DNA of 64,000 bases from Mugil cephalus (GCF_022458985.1 NC_061773.1:434001-498000); one strand, 5' to 3'; shown: positions 1 through 13,060, numbered from the stretch's first letter. The notes: a model not told the origin generated them from the sequence alone. Numbers and translations: made by a program.

Positions 1-1670
1 GCTTGTCAACCCCGAACCTCACGAGTGCCTCCTGTTATCTCCACAAGGTTAGCCATACTCAATATCAGATCACTAACCAACAAATCTCTGTTAGTGAATG
101 ACATCATTTTGACCTATAATGTAGACTTTTGACCTCTTAGTGAAACATGGCTGACTTAATGTAGCTGTGCCACCATTCTCAATTGGCAGCACCAACAAAT
201 TTCAGTTTTATGAATTTTAGGAGGTGACTTGTTGCCCTCTTTTGGTTTACTTTCATGTCTGCTTTTCTCACCTCAGGTGTGTGGAGTGAGCTGCTGATTG
301 CTACGCTGGGGCTGGGCTGCCTTCCCACCTGTTTCACATCTCTCGCTATGTTGAACCATACTTAAGGACTCTCCACTCTACCATTCACTGCCAGTTCTTC
401 CAGTTGCCAGTCCTCCATTTTTGCTCAAGCTCTTTTATTATTAAAACTTCTGTTTGAGCCTGAACATCTGAGTCCTGCGCCTGGATTCTTTCTCTCCCAT
501 TTCGTCACAACAATGAATAAGTGTCGAAGCGGTAAGAAGGGTGGTTTTTAAATCGGTATTTCAGTGCAAGGAACCTTAATTTGGTTATTTTTAGGTCTTT
601 TGAATCTTTTTTTTTTTTTTTTTAGTAAAGGGTGATCCAAAGGTTACACACCCTGGATCTGGTTATCTCAAAAGGTGTTGACATTTCTTTGGTTGATATT
701 AAGGACTTGGCTCTTTCTGATCATTTCTGTGTGTTCTTTTGACTTGCAGATAACTCCAAACATTCAGTTAACCTCTGTGTCTGTTAGAAAAAGGTACATA
801 AATAAAAATACCTGTGCCAAGCTTATGGAGGCTATAGCTTTGTCACCAACCATGAGTGCAGAGACAATTGATGAACTCATGGATAATTTCAACTTGAAAA
901 TCTCAAATGTCATGATACTGTTGCACCTATTAAAACCAAGATGACCTCGAAAAGACAGAAAACACCTTGGAGGAGCATTATGATGGTAAAGGCTTTGAAA
1001 ACAGAATGCAGAAAAGCAGAGCGTAAATGGAGAAGAACTAAACTTCAATTCCACTATGACCTCTTCAAGTCTTTTTAATTTTAACCACGGGCAAGGCAAG
1101 ACGGCAACACCTATCTGAAATGATTAATAAGAACATCAACACTCTCACTCTGTTTGCTATGGTTGCTAAGCTTATAACGCCCCCAAAAGAGATATTTTCA
1201 GAACTTTCTTCAATAGAAAAATGCAATGAATTTGCTTACTTTTTCAATGAAAAATAAAAATCTAATCTATAAGACCAAATATCAACACAAATCGCAATGC
1301 TTGAAAACACCTAGGAATAAATCAACTATGGTGTCAGAATTTAATACCATTGACCAAAAAAACCAACAGTGCCAACAGTTCAGCATCTTAAACCATTGAC
1401 ATACTGTCTTGACACGGTGTCATTTGACTTTTTTTTTTTAAAACTATTGTAAACTCTGTCCAAAGAGATCTTCAGCAAATAATAAATTATTTACTTCAAT
1501 CAGGCATGTTTCCTAAACCCCTAAAAGTAGCTGCCATCAAGCCACTCTTAAAAAAGAGAACGCTGGATGCTTCCATTTTAACCAACTACAGACCTATCTC
1601 AAATCTTCCTTTTATAGCCAAGATCGTTGAGAAAGTGGTTTTTAATAAACTCAACTAATAAACAACTTCT
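1..1670 (+). mobile_element. Decayed L2/CR1-group LINE (endonuclease to early RT)
   Basis: Read in three frames with stops. Positions 45-215 give the N-terminal endonuclease motif (LNIRSLTNKS, then SETWL). Positions 519-750 continue it, ending in the ALSDHFCVFFD block typical of the APE-type endonuclease C-terminus. About 760-1100 is the linker, and 1500-1660 gives the first reverse-transcriptase blocks (KVAAIKPLLKK, NYRPISNLPFIAK). The sequence is split by an insertion at 216-512. It stops near 1670, before the catalytic YADD block, so it cannot encode an active enzyme. The clade is assigned from motifs only. Confidence 0.7.
216..512 (+). mobile_element. Insertion in the LINE, candidate solo LTR
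   Basis: The LINE reading frame ends in ...F-M-N at 210-215 and resumes with M-N-K-C-R-S-G-K-K-G-G at 513, so ATGAAT is present on both sides (210-215 and 513-518) as a possible target duplication. The inserted segment has an ATTAAA-like poly(A) signal near 438 and an end resembling the U5 of fish Ty3/gypsy LTRs (GAGTCCTGCGCCTGG, then CGTCACAACA). The left edge does not start with TG, so the exact LTR border is uncertain. Confidence 0.4.
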
Positions 1671-1798
1671 TGAACTTTCCTCTGTCATTCATTCAACAGG
1701 CGAGTTTTGGCATAGCCTTGTGCTGCCGTCTATCAAAAATCATTTAGTCAGTAGGCTATGTCAGAAGCCCATTAGGGCACAGTAGGAGGTGAATTGAC

Positions 1799-2165
1799 GA
1801 ACATGGCGTGTCCTCTTGACAATGATCCCGTGGAGGAAGGTGCAGCATTACTGCGCATAGAATGAAATATTCATTGGGAGATGGTTATCAGATCTGATGG
1901 TTATCATAGATGTTTTAGCATTTCCAGACAATTCTCTTTATGAGTGGTACCATTTCACATCACAGTCCATCATTTACATACACAACCTAAACCATCCTTA
2001 CCAGCCGTAGCCATGCTCTCACATCCCAGCAGATATTATGTGTTTCACTGCCTTTCTTTGCAAATAGAAGTTTTTTGTACAATGTTGCATGCCGAGCATT
2101 TGAGCAAGGCAACTGTATGTAGGACGGTCAGAAAAGTCCATTCACAGCATAAATGTGCAGGTACA
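1799..2165 (+). pseudogene. PIF/Harbinger transposase N-terminal fragment
   Basis: The translation, with several stops and frame changes, starts at 1804 with MACPLDNDPVEEGAALLR, followed by VIRSD, YHFTSQSIIYIHNL and, at about 2095, HLSKATVCR. This order matches the N-terminal and helix-turn-helix part of teleost HARBI1-like transposases. The catalytic DDE domain is absent. The 130 bases before it (1671-1798) probably belong to the same insertion but carry no clear motif. Confidence 0.6.
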
Positions 2166-2224
2166 TGTAGATTGACTACTGTTTCAAAATGTTAAAGACT
2201 GCATCATAAACTTCATTAACTTAG

Positions 2225-2570
2225 ATTTACCCCCACCAATTTGGAATCTGATTAACATTCATACAAAAAAGAAAGTCCTCTCTAGAATATATCAGATCTT
2301 TTACAATCTGACACAGTCCTATCCATACCTACATCCAAATGGGAAAAAGATCTGGTAATTGCTCCTGGAGAAACATTTACTCCATGTCTAGCAAATTTAT
2401 AACTTATACAATATAAAATTAACCATCACCAAGAAAACTATCCTCATGAACTGGAAGTCCAAACACAACATAAACATTACTCACTGGAAAAATCTCTTAT
2501 CCGACTACACCTCAATGGAAGACTTCAATCAACAGCTTGCAAAAGAATCTCTATTTATTTCGTAACCACT
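2225..2570 (+). pseudogene. L1/Tx1-like LINE ORF2 C-terminal fragment
   Basis: In-frame pieces read WEKDL (about 2340), NLQ-L-QYKI (about 2400) and ILMNWKSKHNINITHWKNLL (about 2440-2500). These are blocks from the end of L1-type ORF2. The same lineage appears on the minus strand at 57668-58990, where the region between these blocks is present, so this copy has an internal deletion. Bases 2571-2864 show no recognisable feature. Confidence 0.45.
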
Positions 2571-2864
2571 CATTTTCTCTCACAAAACAGTCACTCATGA
2601 TGCCTGAGAGCCAATTCCACTAGAAGCATCAATATCATTACATCAAGTCTCTGCATATTACTACAATATCATAGCCAGAATATCATTAACTTAAAACAAA
2701 CCTGTAGCTCCATAGTTATTGTATTATATTGTTTTATATAGATAATATCTTCACTAATGAATTGTAGTATAGCAGTGTCCATCTCCATTTTTTTTCTTTT
2801 TTTTTCAGTCTTCCACTGCCCCTCTCCAATAATTTCTTGCTGTTGTTATTGATAATACTATTTC

Positions 2865-2881
2865 CATTATTATTGTTGTTG

Positions 2882-2923
<42 letters not shown>
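2865..2923. repeat. Compound (GTT)n/(ATT)n microsatellite
   Basis: A GTT run passes directly into about 13 TTA/ATT units. The long asparagine stretch in the reverse reading frame is a product of this tract, not a gene. Confidence 0.95.
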
Positions 2924-2926
<3 letters not shown>

Positions 2927-3198
2927 ACTAACCCTATATCAAATGAGGGGGAGGAGGAACAACAGATATGAATATGATGGTTATTATTACTATGATTATT
3001 TTTGCTACTTGCTAATATTAAGGCCTCGGGTCCCTGTGTTGGCCGCACCCGTGGACCTTCGTCTAGGGTCTCTTCGCTCCTCCCGGCCTCTTGTCCTTCC
3101 CCTTTATCAGTAAAGAAGCTCATGAAGTCATTACTGCTGAGGGCTGAAGGAATAGACGGCTCAACAGAGCTGTACAACAGAGCTCTACAACAGAGCTC

Positions 3199-3416
3199 GG
3201 GGTGGCTTTGGCTCAGTAGGTAGAGCGGGTTGTCCATGAAGCAAAGGGTTAGCGGTTCGATCCCCTGAGTGTGCCATATGCCGAAGTGTCCGTGAGCAAG
3301 ACACTGAAACTGGCACTGGTGTGTGCTTGTATGAGTGAATGGGTGAATGTGTCTCTGACTGCAAAAGTGCTTTGAGTAGGTAGAAAAGCGCTATATAAAA
3401 GCAAGAGAATTTACCA
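3199..3416 (+). mobile_element. tRNA-derived SINE
   Basis: An internal RNA polymerase III promoter is visible: A box TGGCTCAGTAGG at 3209-3220 and B box GGTTCGATCC at 3254-3263, 33 bases further on. The head is followed by a non-tRNA body (ATGCCGAAGTGTCC, GAATGGGTGAATGTG) and the end AAGCGCTATATAAAAGCAAG, a common arrangement of teleost tRNA-type SINEs. Both boxes fit their consensus, so only the body seems eroded. Confidence 0.85.
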
Positions 3417-3664
3417 GAGCTGTGACTCTTTGTCAGCCTGGCTACTGGTTGTTCTTGTTTTCTTCTATTAATGAAGGATAATATGCTGTTCTAATCATAC
3501 AGAGAGTTTTTTTTTATAAGTTGTTAAACTATCTTTCCAGGCTATGTGAGCTTCTTCAGAACTAGTGGAATGCCAAATTCTTTCCAGCTTTCGAACTGCC
3601 TGCTTTGAACTACACAACTGAATTATACCATGGAGCTACCCTCCTTTGTTTTACCGCCTTCTTT

Positions 3665-4405
3665 TTAAGATGAGCAACTAGATTTAGAGTTGTATGTTGC
3701 ACTAAGCAATGCTCTCGTGCTGTCAAAAAAATAATCTATTTGTGATTGAGTTAGATTGTGGTTGCTGACCTCCAAATCACTAACATAAGGCACTGAGGTA
3801 AATACTGAAGGTATTAATTCCTTATATCTAGTTATAGCATCATCGGATAAGTGTCTACCGTAATGAAATGTCTTTCCAATTTCTGTGTAATTACTTATAG
3901 TAAATTCAAATGTTACAAGAGAACGATCGGACAATAGAGGGTTGTGAGAATATACGGTTAGACCTTCAGTTTCTATGCCAGTACAAGAGTTAGTACAAGA
4001 TCTAAGGTGTGATTGAAACAGTGAGTTGAACCATTTACAGTCTGAGAAAAGCCAATTGAGTCTAGTAATGACATAAATGAAGAGCTAAGAACGTCACTTC
4101 CAACATCAACATGGATGTTAAAGTCACCTACTATAATGACTTTATCTGTTCTAAGCACTAAATCACATAGAAACTCGGAGAATTCAGCTAAAAATTCTGA
4201 GTAAGGAGCAGGTGCGCGATACACCACAACAAAGAGAATTGGTTTTTGTGTTTTCCAGTCTGGATGAGTAAGACTAAGAGTAAGGCTTTCAAACGAATTA
4301 AAGCTTTGCTTAGGTCTAAGATTAATACATAAATCAGAGTGGAAGATTGCTGCCACTCCTCCTCCTCAGCCTATGCCTCGAGGAATGTGATAGTTACTAT
4401 GACTG
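3665..4405 (-). pseudogene. LINE endonuclease fragment (L2-like)
   Basis: Two open stretches in different frames (4356-3973 and 3934-3665) form one APE-type endonuclease. The order is GGGVAAIFHSD, PILFVVVYRAPAP, VIIVGDFNIHVD and LSDRSLVTFEF; the last block has SDR where family members have SDH, so the catalytic histidine is lost. The 5' side is cut at about 4405 by the Tc1 element at 4408, and no LINE sequence is recognisable beyond that element. Confidence 0.75.
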
Positions 4406-4407
4406 GG

Positions 4408-5570
<1,163 letters not shown>

Positions 5571-6479
5571 CTATATCTATTTATGTATGTATGTTTTTTT
5601 TTTGTTGTCTTTTTTCCTGGATTGGTGTCCTACATGTTGGGGGTGGGGGTAAAATATAAAATATGAGCATTATTAAACAAACATTTGTGTACTTATGTAC
5701 TATGTTGTTGATTCTCTCTCTCTCTCTCCCTCTCCCTCTGTATGTGTGTATATATATATATATAATAGCTAAGCAGAAGGTACATCGTCCATCAATCCAT
5801 AGTGGACATTGGACAGGCAAAGCTTTTCCGAGCAAGCCAATAAATGAAAATGCAGCGATACCAGTTTTTTGACTAGATGTGAATACACAAGACAAGTTTC
5901 TTTGTCCACATCTCCACTTTTAACTGTACAGCAAGACCACTGTTATTGTGTATAAAATTCTTGCTAGTATCTTTACCATTACAATTCCCACAGTTAGTCA
6001 TGATCATTCACGTATGATTAATTGCATTCATATACCATCTTGATAATTAACTCCAATGGACTGATTGCTCTCCATCTGTTACATTCACATGTAAAGCACA
6101 GAACGTGATGGTGGTAGAGGTGAGTGCAGACCACTCCCATATCTTTTTTTCGTACATGACCTCGGTATGTGTTCAGGCCCGGGTAGAGCAGTTTGGAGGA
6201 GTCCATCTGTCCTCTGTGACACACACACACACACACACGGGTATATGTGGTTTAGACGAACATTTTCTCCAAACAGGTCCGGTGGTGGTTTAGATGGACT
6301 ACCCTTTCCTGAGGTCCTAGAGCTTTGGGACTTAGACTAAAACACTGCAAAAAATCTGGAAAAAATTTTGCTCACTTCAGAGTTCAGATACACACTACAA
6401 AACTCCATACACACCACCCTTATTGTACTGTGGTTTATGCAGACATTTTTCTTTTTGACCAGTATGTGACTTATGAGGT
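5571..6479. other. Non-coding stretch with microsatellites
   Basis: No gene recognised. It contains a (TC)n/(TA)n compound tract at 5712-5763, an (AC)10 tract at 6219-6238 and otherwise unassigned AT-rich sequence. Its right part may belong to the 3' region of the recombinase-like gene described next. Confidence 0.6.
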
Positions 6480-9400
6480 CATAACAAACATTGTTTCTGA
6501 CAAAGTCCCTTATATTTTGCCCTGTGCTAATGCAGGGCCTTCTACCAGCTTGCAATGACTACATTCATTTTTGGTGGCCAGTTTTCCTTTAGAAATGTGG
6601 CCCCTGAAATGCCGCATTACTGCAGGAACCTCAGCCTTAGACCACACTTTCTTTGGCACTCTTCTGGACTCATGTTCTTGACCAGCATCTTGTCCTAGAA
6701 GATATGCAAAGTAAAAGAAAAATATCACACATACAAAACAATGTGTTGGCCTGCTGGATTAATCAAAGCTTGAGTTCAACTAATGAACGGATTCCTGTTT
6801 ACTTGTTTCTGTAATAAACATTCTTGAATACTCAATTTTCAATTGACTATTCACCTGATTTGATTTCACCAACTAAATGTGTTCAGTTTTGGTGAATCTT
6901 AATGTTTTCTTCGGATGGCCTGGAGGAGTCAAAAGGCATTGAAAGTATAGCAACACCAAGGATTCTCTTAAAAGTAATGCATCAATACTTTGTTATTTCT
7001 TTCTTGACCCATTACAAGGAACAGTCAACACAGGTTGGCACAGCTGCAACTGCAACATGGTTTTTACTTCTTTGTTCATTCTTTCATTCCACTTAACATA
7101 GTTTTTATCTTGTTTTTTTTTGTGATATTCTTTTTATACTTTGTGTCTTTTTGTATTGCCTTTTTTGGATTTTAAGCTATGGTCAACGTTTAGAAAGATT
7201 AATCATTATTATTAACATGATTGAAATGGTGGTTATGGCCCTGTAGTATGACCTACAGGAAATGCAAAGGAATTGACCAATTGCAGCCAAACGGTCCGCA
7301 GGGGCGTTTCTCAGAATTTGCACTTTCTCTCTCTATCCTCCATCCAGTCAGTCACACTCAGAGTTTCAAATGCGGAAGGGGGGCGGGACGAGGAGCAGGG
7401 GAGTGTCAAATTGAGCGAGGGGATTGGATCGAGGGTAGAGAGTGCAAATTTTAGCAAGGCGAAACTCCCATTCGGACCATATGGCAGTGATTGGTCAGTT
7501 CTTTTGCAGGCCTGCAGCCTCTAGAGTGAATGGATTTTTTTTCGTTGCTTTTGTTTTTTATATTGTGTAGGTCGCACTACAGGGCCATCACCACCATCTC
7601 AATGATGTTAATAATAATGATCAATCTTTCGAAATGTTGACCATACCTTTCAATACATTTTCATATGTTGTGTAAAGACGCATTACACTCAAAATTACCT
7701 CCAGATAGAGGGACAGTCTCATTCACCGTGGAGGTCACTGATGACACTGCTTCTGCAAAACAAATAATTTGACAAAAGTTTTTGATGGAAAAAAAATGCA
7801 TTCTATCAATAGAAAAACATCTCTAAAGTAAAGTAACTTACCAAAATCTGCAGCATCATGGACATGCTCTGTGGCTGTAGAACCTATTGCAGCGTCCACA
7901 GCTTCACTAGTTTCACACTCTGTGAATGCTTTGCCAGTTTTTTTGACATTGGAAGTATTTTTTTAGATATACAGTAGTATCATTCAGTGCCACAACTCTG
8001 TAATTGGCACCATGGTGTAAAGTGATGAAATACTTCATAGCCATCACCAACCTGACAATCTTGACTGATCTGTCATCATCATGTGTTGACAAGACTAACT
8101 TAGCATTCAGAAAAAACTAAACACTCATAAATTGCCAATAACAGCTATTTCTGTACAAACCTTCAATTTCAAGCTCATCCAGGGATTTCCCCTGTATGGT
8201 GGAAATATGTCCTTTGTCCATTGCAGTTTAGAAATCTCAGCCAGCTGTGTTGTGGGAACTGGTAATCTTTAGAAATTGCGGTGAACACGGGTGTCGTGTC
8301 CCAAGAAATCTACAACCTGATCAAGTTCATTGTTTTTTATATTGAGGACTTGAGAGAGTGTTGCAACATGTTTCCTAAGTTGCATTGACCTGAGATGCTC
8401 AGGGTGCTTTGCTCCACGCTGGCTTGCATGAACACGCAAACAGTCCTGCCCTCTATATTGGCTCATTGCTTTAGGTCTTGCAAACAGGAAGATATTTGTG
8501 GCACAAACACCACGCTCAGTCCTTTGACTGGTCAGTAGTGAGAGAGAATCCCTGATGCTTGGTGTGAGCAGAACTGCAACCTTTCTGCCCCTTTTCCCCA
8601 TGATTTCGATTTGGCTGAAATAGTTGCAGAGCTTCTGTTCAGTCTTTGACAAACCCATGACAACATCCTCATGGAGTTTTGTGTTGTCTCTTTCATGAAA
8701 ACTTTTGAGGTGCATTTTTGAAACCTCCCCAGCTCGTCTTAGATTGAACATAATGATTTGTTCAAGTATAACTTCTGCAAATTGAGCATAGTTCTGAGTC
8801 GTGGCATTCTCCTTAAAGCTGCAAAAGGCACTTTCTGCAGATTTCTCAAGGTGCTTTTGATGAATGCAAACATCTTTCAGTGAAGGCTAAAGTTGATGGT
8901 TTTGCATCACTCAGTGTATTCAAGGCACTGTGAGACAGGCAATGTGTCAGTGGACTTTATCAGTTCTTTATGTTCTGCCTTGAGGGCCCTACAATGGATA
9001 ATGTCACAAATTTTGTGCAATGTATGCCCCAATTTCAGTGCAAGGCTTGGTGTTCCATATAAGTGTTTTTCTTCATCAAAACCAGAAACTTTCTGTACAG
9101 CTTGCACAACCATCTGGAAGTTAACAGGTTTAACAGCCTCCTCCAGGTTATGTACTGAGAAGTCTGTGCGCAGACATAACAACAAACGCCCCACTTGACA
9201 AAGCTTCTGTCGCAGGTATTCATACTTTGTAGGGTCTTGTCCATGTCTGTTGTAGAGTGACTGGGCAACTGAATAATAGACAGGTCATTTCTTACAGCTG
9301 AAGCAATCACATCCTGTTTCATGGCATTAAGGAGCTTCCAAACTCCAGCTGAGATTTGGTGACGAGATACCGATTCTTGAGCCGCAGCGAAACCCAGTAC

Positions 9401-9570
9401 TTTGTTCCTCCCAGGTTCTTTTTCCACATCTTCATCTTCTAGCTTGCAGGGGCATCTGCGGTCATGCCTCTACGGCTCTTTCTGAATGTACGCCACTTGA
9501 CAGTACATACAGTGAACAAACTTTCCTGCTTTCCTGCTTGAGCCTTTGATTTTCTCTTTACTTTCAGCAA
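6480..9570 (-). pseudogene. Spliced tyrosine-recombinase-like gene (Crypton-like), decayed
   Basis: A zinc-finger-like stretch (CMYCQ..H..RRCPC, 9520-9450, with a stop inside) comes first. A linker follows, then a catalytic domain with FNLRRAGEV (first Arg), MQLRKHVATLS and DFLGH (8750-8280). The large exon ends at 8161 with GAAG/GTTTGT. An exon from about 7950 to 7842 (ends GATTTTG/GTAAGT) joins 7752-7699 (TTGCAG before, GGAG/GTAATT after) and then 6694 down to about 6490 (CTTCTAG before), which encodes KKVWSKAEV and a Cys motif (CSHC). The reading frame stays continuous across the last three exons. Frameshifts lie near 9190 and 6515. The codon expected to encode the nucleophilic tyrosine (before RLP, about 8270) is TAA. 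The DNA breaking-rejoining fold is assigned from motifs; Crypton is the best guess. Confidence 0.65.
7174..7649. mobile_element. Long-armed inverted-repeat MITE
   Basis: The left end AAGCTATGGTCAACGTTTAG and the reverse complement of the right end AAGGTATGGTCAACATTTCG pair. The arms continue through CATTATTATTAACAT and GATGGCCCTGTAGT with mismatches and indels for well over 100 bases. No coding capacity. It lies in the intron between the last two exons of the recombinase-like gene (7699 and 6694). Confidence 0.75.
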
Positions 9571-10112
9571 GCCAGTTCCACCTTGTAAAACAGTACTGTT
9601 ATGTCTAAAATTTCCCTGAACACCTGAACAAACTGTAACACATTTTCAAAATATTAATTTAAACTTTGTCAGTCTGTTTACATTGTTCCCCTCTAATAGT
9701 AATGATTTGGAATACACACAAGCTGCAAAAGTGTTTGACCTTAAGCATTACACCCTTACAGATTTTGTCACTGCCAGTGAAGCAAAATGAACTGTACAAA
9801 GGATGAATGGCTAATTATACATTAGAATACACTACTAGGTACATGATTAGGTACGGTACATCTAGATAAAAACCTATGTAGTGTAATAGAACATAGAACA
9901 GTCCTGCAATAAATTCTACCTTCATAAAGGTTCTAATGTTCAGTTCTAATGTTCAGACTGTGCCTTTATAGTTCTTAAATTTGTATCAATGAGTTTTGAA
10001 TAAGATTTAGTTCTACTATTTTGTTCTATTTGTTCTTCTCTGTTCCCATTTATCACTAAATACTCAGTTTCCATCCATGGACCTCCTAAGTCATATTAGA
10101 GTGGATCACTGC

Positions 10113-10115
<3 letters not shown>
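9571..10115. other. Unassigned non-coding DNA
   Basis: AT-rich sequence upstream of the recombinase-like remnant. No open frame, repeat end or promoter motif is convincing. Confidence 0.5.

Positions 10116-10171
<56 letters not shown>
10116..10171. repeat. (AC)n microsatellite
   Basis: About 28 uninterrupted AC dinucleotides. Confidence 0.98.
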
Positions 10172-10175
<4 letters not shown>

Positions 10176-10204
10176 AATTATGTGGTATCTGGTGCTTGAG
10201 TATG

Positions 10205-10320
10205 CCAATAGACACCAATCAGACACAGAATTATGACCACTGACAGAAGTAAATAACGTGGACCATCTTGTGTCAATTCAATGTTCTGATGTGAAACCTT
10301 TGGACCTGTTACCACCCACC
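10205..10320. mobile_element. Probable Tc1/mariner end fragment
   Basis: The string GAATTATGACCACTGACAG, then AAATAACGTGGACCATCTTG and GTGAAACCTTTGGACCT, resembles the non-coding flanks of a common teleost Tc1 family. No transposase or partner end is present. Low certainty. Confidence 0.35.
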
Positions 10321-10340
10321 TAGACCAGACCAGACCAGAC

Positions 10341-10550
10341 ACTAAGGCCACGTCCACACCTATGATCCAGTTTCCCTGGGCGTTGTGTTGAGTATTTCTC
10401 CGTAAATGTCGCTGCGAAACCGCATCTGGTTGTAGCAAGGCTGTAGTACATATCCCAGGCCTATGCATGGCACTGTTTCTGCTAGAGACTTCAGACAAAA
10501 AAAAAGAAAAAGAAGAGACAGAGCGTGCGCATTAACTTTGCACGCCATTT
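10341..10550. mobile_element. Half MITE with GGCCACGTCCACAC end
   Basis: It starts with AAGGCCACGTCCACACC, the usual terminus of a frequent teleost MITE. The matching inverted end is missing because the LINE tail at 10550 follows directly. Confidence 0.4.
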
Positions 10551-12375
10551 GATTTGATTTGATTTAATTTATTTATTGAATTGTGACAATGCACATTTAT
10601 CAACACTAATGCTCTGAGCATGGGTGTAAATGTGCCGGTCTTACCATGACTGCTAAATTTCAGCTGTAGTCCCAAGGCAGGTTACTGGATAACATACAGT
10701 AGACAATTTTAAAACTACACAACACATCATACAATTGACAATTACAACACAGAACACAGACAAACAATATCAGGGCAAGACAGACACAGACAGACAATTA
10801 AAAACAAACTATTTTACCCCCCAGTTGCAGAACAATATACCAAAAGCCCCGGGAGCAGGCATTAGATGAAGAGGAAGCTGTATGGTTACATGTCTGGTTT
10901 GTTTTTAACCAATGTTTGAATTTTTTTTCTAGGGTGAGTAGTTGCCACAATTTCTGAAGGGGATTGGTAAGTTATTCCTTGACTGTGTTCCTCTTACAGA
11001 AACAACCATCTGACAAAATTTAGTTCTACACCTTGGTACACTATAGTCTTGGTACACTATAGTCACCTCCGGTTAAGGCTCTGGTTCTTCGTTGTTTAAT
11101 TATTATGTTTAATTGTTTAATTTTTTTTCTGAATGAATTCATTCAGTGGTGGGGGGCAAGAGCATTTAAGACTTTCTGATAGCTTTCCAGGTCAAGAATA
11201 TTCAACTTTTTTTTAAAAACATTACAGTAATGGAAGTGAAAATGTTTCCTGTCCAGAATTTTAACTGTTTTTTGAAGAGAGACTTGATGGGTTTTAATAT
11301 ACTTTATGTTGTGTGCATCCATGTTGTAAAGCAATAGTTTATGTGTGATAATATCATGGCATGCATGTAGACTTTAGCTGTCTTGGAGATAAGAAATGGT
11401 CTTATATGATAGAAATCTGATAGTTTAAATATATTTGTGATTTTTTTTAACATGTGCATTAAACCACTCCACTATCATCTGGTGGAGAGGGTGGTCAGGG
11501 TTATCCATGATTGATACCACTCCAAGATATTTAAACTCTTCCACTACATCAAGGCTCTCTCCATTGACCGCTACAGATGGTTGATCGCCCTCTGCTGACT
11601 CACAAGAGAAAAACATACATACAGTCTTCTTCGTGTTGAGGTGCAAACAAGATTCATTGAGTCAATGAGATACAGGTGCTAGGGCTGCTGATAATTTTAC
11701 AGCAGCTTCTTGTTTCGTTCTTGCATGTACATATAGCACTTTATCATCAGCATATAATTGCAGACTAACATTTGGACAGCCTTTAGGTAAATTGTAGAGA
11801 CTGAACAGAAACGGTCCCAAGATGGAACCTTGGGGTACGCCAGTTAAACAGTTCACATTGAGTTTGACACATACGATCTCATCCAGCAGGGTGAAGTTAA
11901 AAAGGGACAGTTTTTGACATAAGTACATTATGATTTAATGAATCGAAAGCTCTTTTCAAGTCCAGGACAGCACCTACATAACCATCCTGATCCAATAAAC
12001 CTTTGATGGTCTCATAAAAGTAACAAATTGCTGTTTCAGTTGAATGGTGTGATGTAGTGGGTTATGCTCACTATCAAGATGATCTGTTAGTTGCAATGCA
12101 ATCCACTTCTCAGCTACTTTTGAGATGACTGGCAAGATACTTTTCGGCTGATAATTCTCTAATGTGGTGTTATCACTTTTAGGACTGGAGTGACCTTGGC
12201 AATCTTCCAGGTGGGTGGCACTCTACCCTGTTTTATAGACAGGTTTATTAAATGTGAAATTGGGCATGCAAGGGCCATTTTATGATGTCGGTGTAAGACG
12301 TAGTTGGTGGTGGCTAGGAGGCTGTAGGTTAGCAGCAGGAGACAGAGCTGTAGCCATGGGGGTAGCTGGGGAGAC
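10550..12375 (-). mobile_element. L2/CR1-group LINE, 5'-truncated and broken
   Basis: Read from 12375 downward. RT motifs appear as [36 protein letters not shown] (frame-shifted), [11 protein letters not shown] (about 11850) and [13 protein letters not shown] (about 11740). They are followed by the thumb region EEFKYLGVV (about 11530) and KILDRKHFHFHYC (about 11240). The 3' end carries a pentanucleotide tail, (ATCAA)n, at about 10550-10570. Frames change several times, and the catalytic YADD block survives. A foreign 45-base piece replaces the sequence after KYLGVV (see 11472). Confidence 0.75.
11472..11516 (-). repeat. 45-bp segment shared exactly with 13187-13231
   Basis: Both positions carry the same 45 bases in the same orientation, starting CTATCATCTGGTGGAGAGGG and ending ATCCATGATTGATA, with different bases on both sides. 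At 13187 the segment is native to a Rex1-like LINE C-terminus (reverse frame MDNPDHPLHQMI). At 11472 it interrupts a different LINE just after KYLGVV while keeping the frame open. Confidence 0.85.
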
Positions 12376-12379
12376 AAAT

Positions 12380-13060
12380 AACAGCTGCGGCAGCAAAGGT
12401 GTACTGTGTGGCAGTGACAGATTGCCTAGTGGGGCTACAGATGTGGTTTGTGACAGTGAGATGAAAACTTATGCACAAGACTCCGAGAGGAATCTGCAGC
12501 ATTATGAAGGCAGTAGCACAGTGGAATCTGCTTGTTGTCTATTCCGTGGAAACGAAGACTTATCGGTGAAGGTACAGAAACTGGGCCCGTTGAGGAGATT
12601 AGGTGTCCAGTAAGCAGGGCAAGAAAGGTTAGCTTCAGGTGCTAACAGCAAGCCAGTGTTGCTACAGGTGCTAACAACAAGCCGGTGTTGCTACAGCTGC
12701 TAACAACAAGCCGGTGTAGCTAACCAAACAGTCAGGGAGCAGTCAGATCAAGACTATTAAATTCTCTCAGTCAGACCAACACGACTCATTGTGTCCTGTG
12801 TCCAGGCACACAGATATAAGACTAATAGACTTTCAAGATTAGGAGATTATATCGCATACCAACAATGAGAGAATGAGTCTCTGCACGAGAGCCACTCGTG
12901 CAGAGTCTGCGCCGTTAGCTCAGCAAACACTTTCTGCACTTTTGGAGCAAGTGAATCTACAGGGAAACAAAGACAGAGACTGAATAACACACTCATGTAC
13001 ACAGCTGCTACAAACTAACAGTCAGGAAAAAAGTGAATACAAGAAGGAAGAAGAAAGAAT
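12380..13060. other. Unassigned DNA with short tandem repeats and hairpin
   Basis: No gene recognised. About three 30-bp tandem units (core AACAAGCCGGTGTTGCTACA) occupy 12627-12722. A perfect 11-bp stem with a 5-base loop (CTCTGCACGAG...CTCGTGCAGAG) lies at 12879-12905. The GC level is higher than in the flanks, and an open frame at 12254-12613 has no family resemblance. Confidence 0.55.

Noticed and set aside
2734..3237. Open frame with a long asparagine run (minus)
   Set aside because: It is the translation of the (ATT)n/(GTT)n microsatellite; no conserved flanks.
3199..3275. Functional tRNA gene
   Set aside because: A and B boxes are present but the sequence does not close an acceptor stem and continues into a SINE body.
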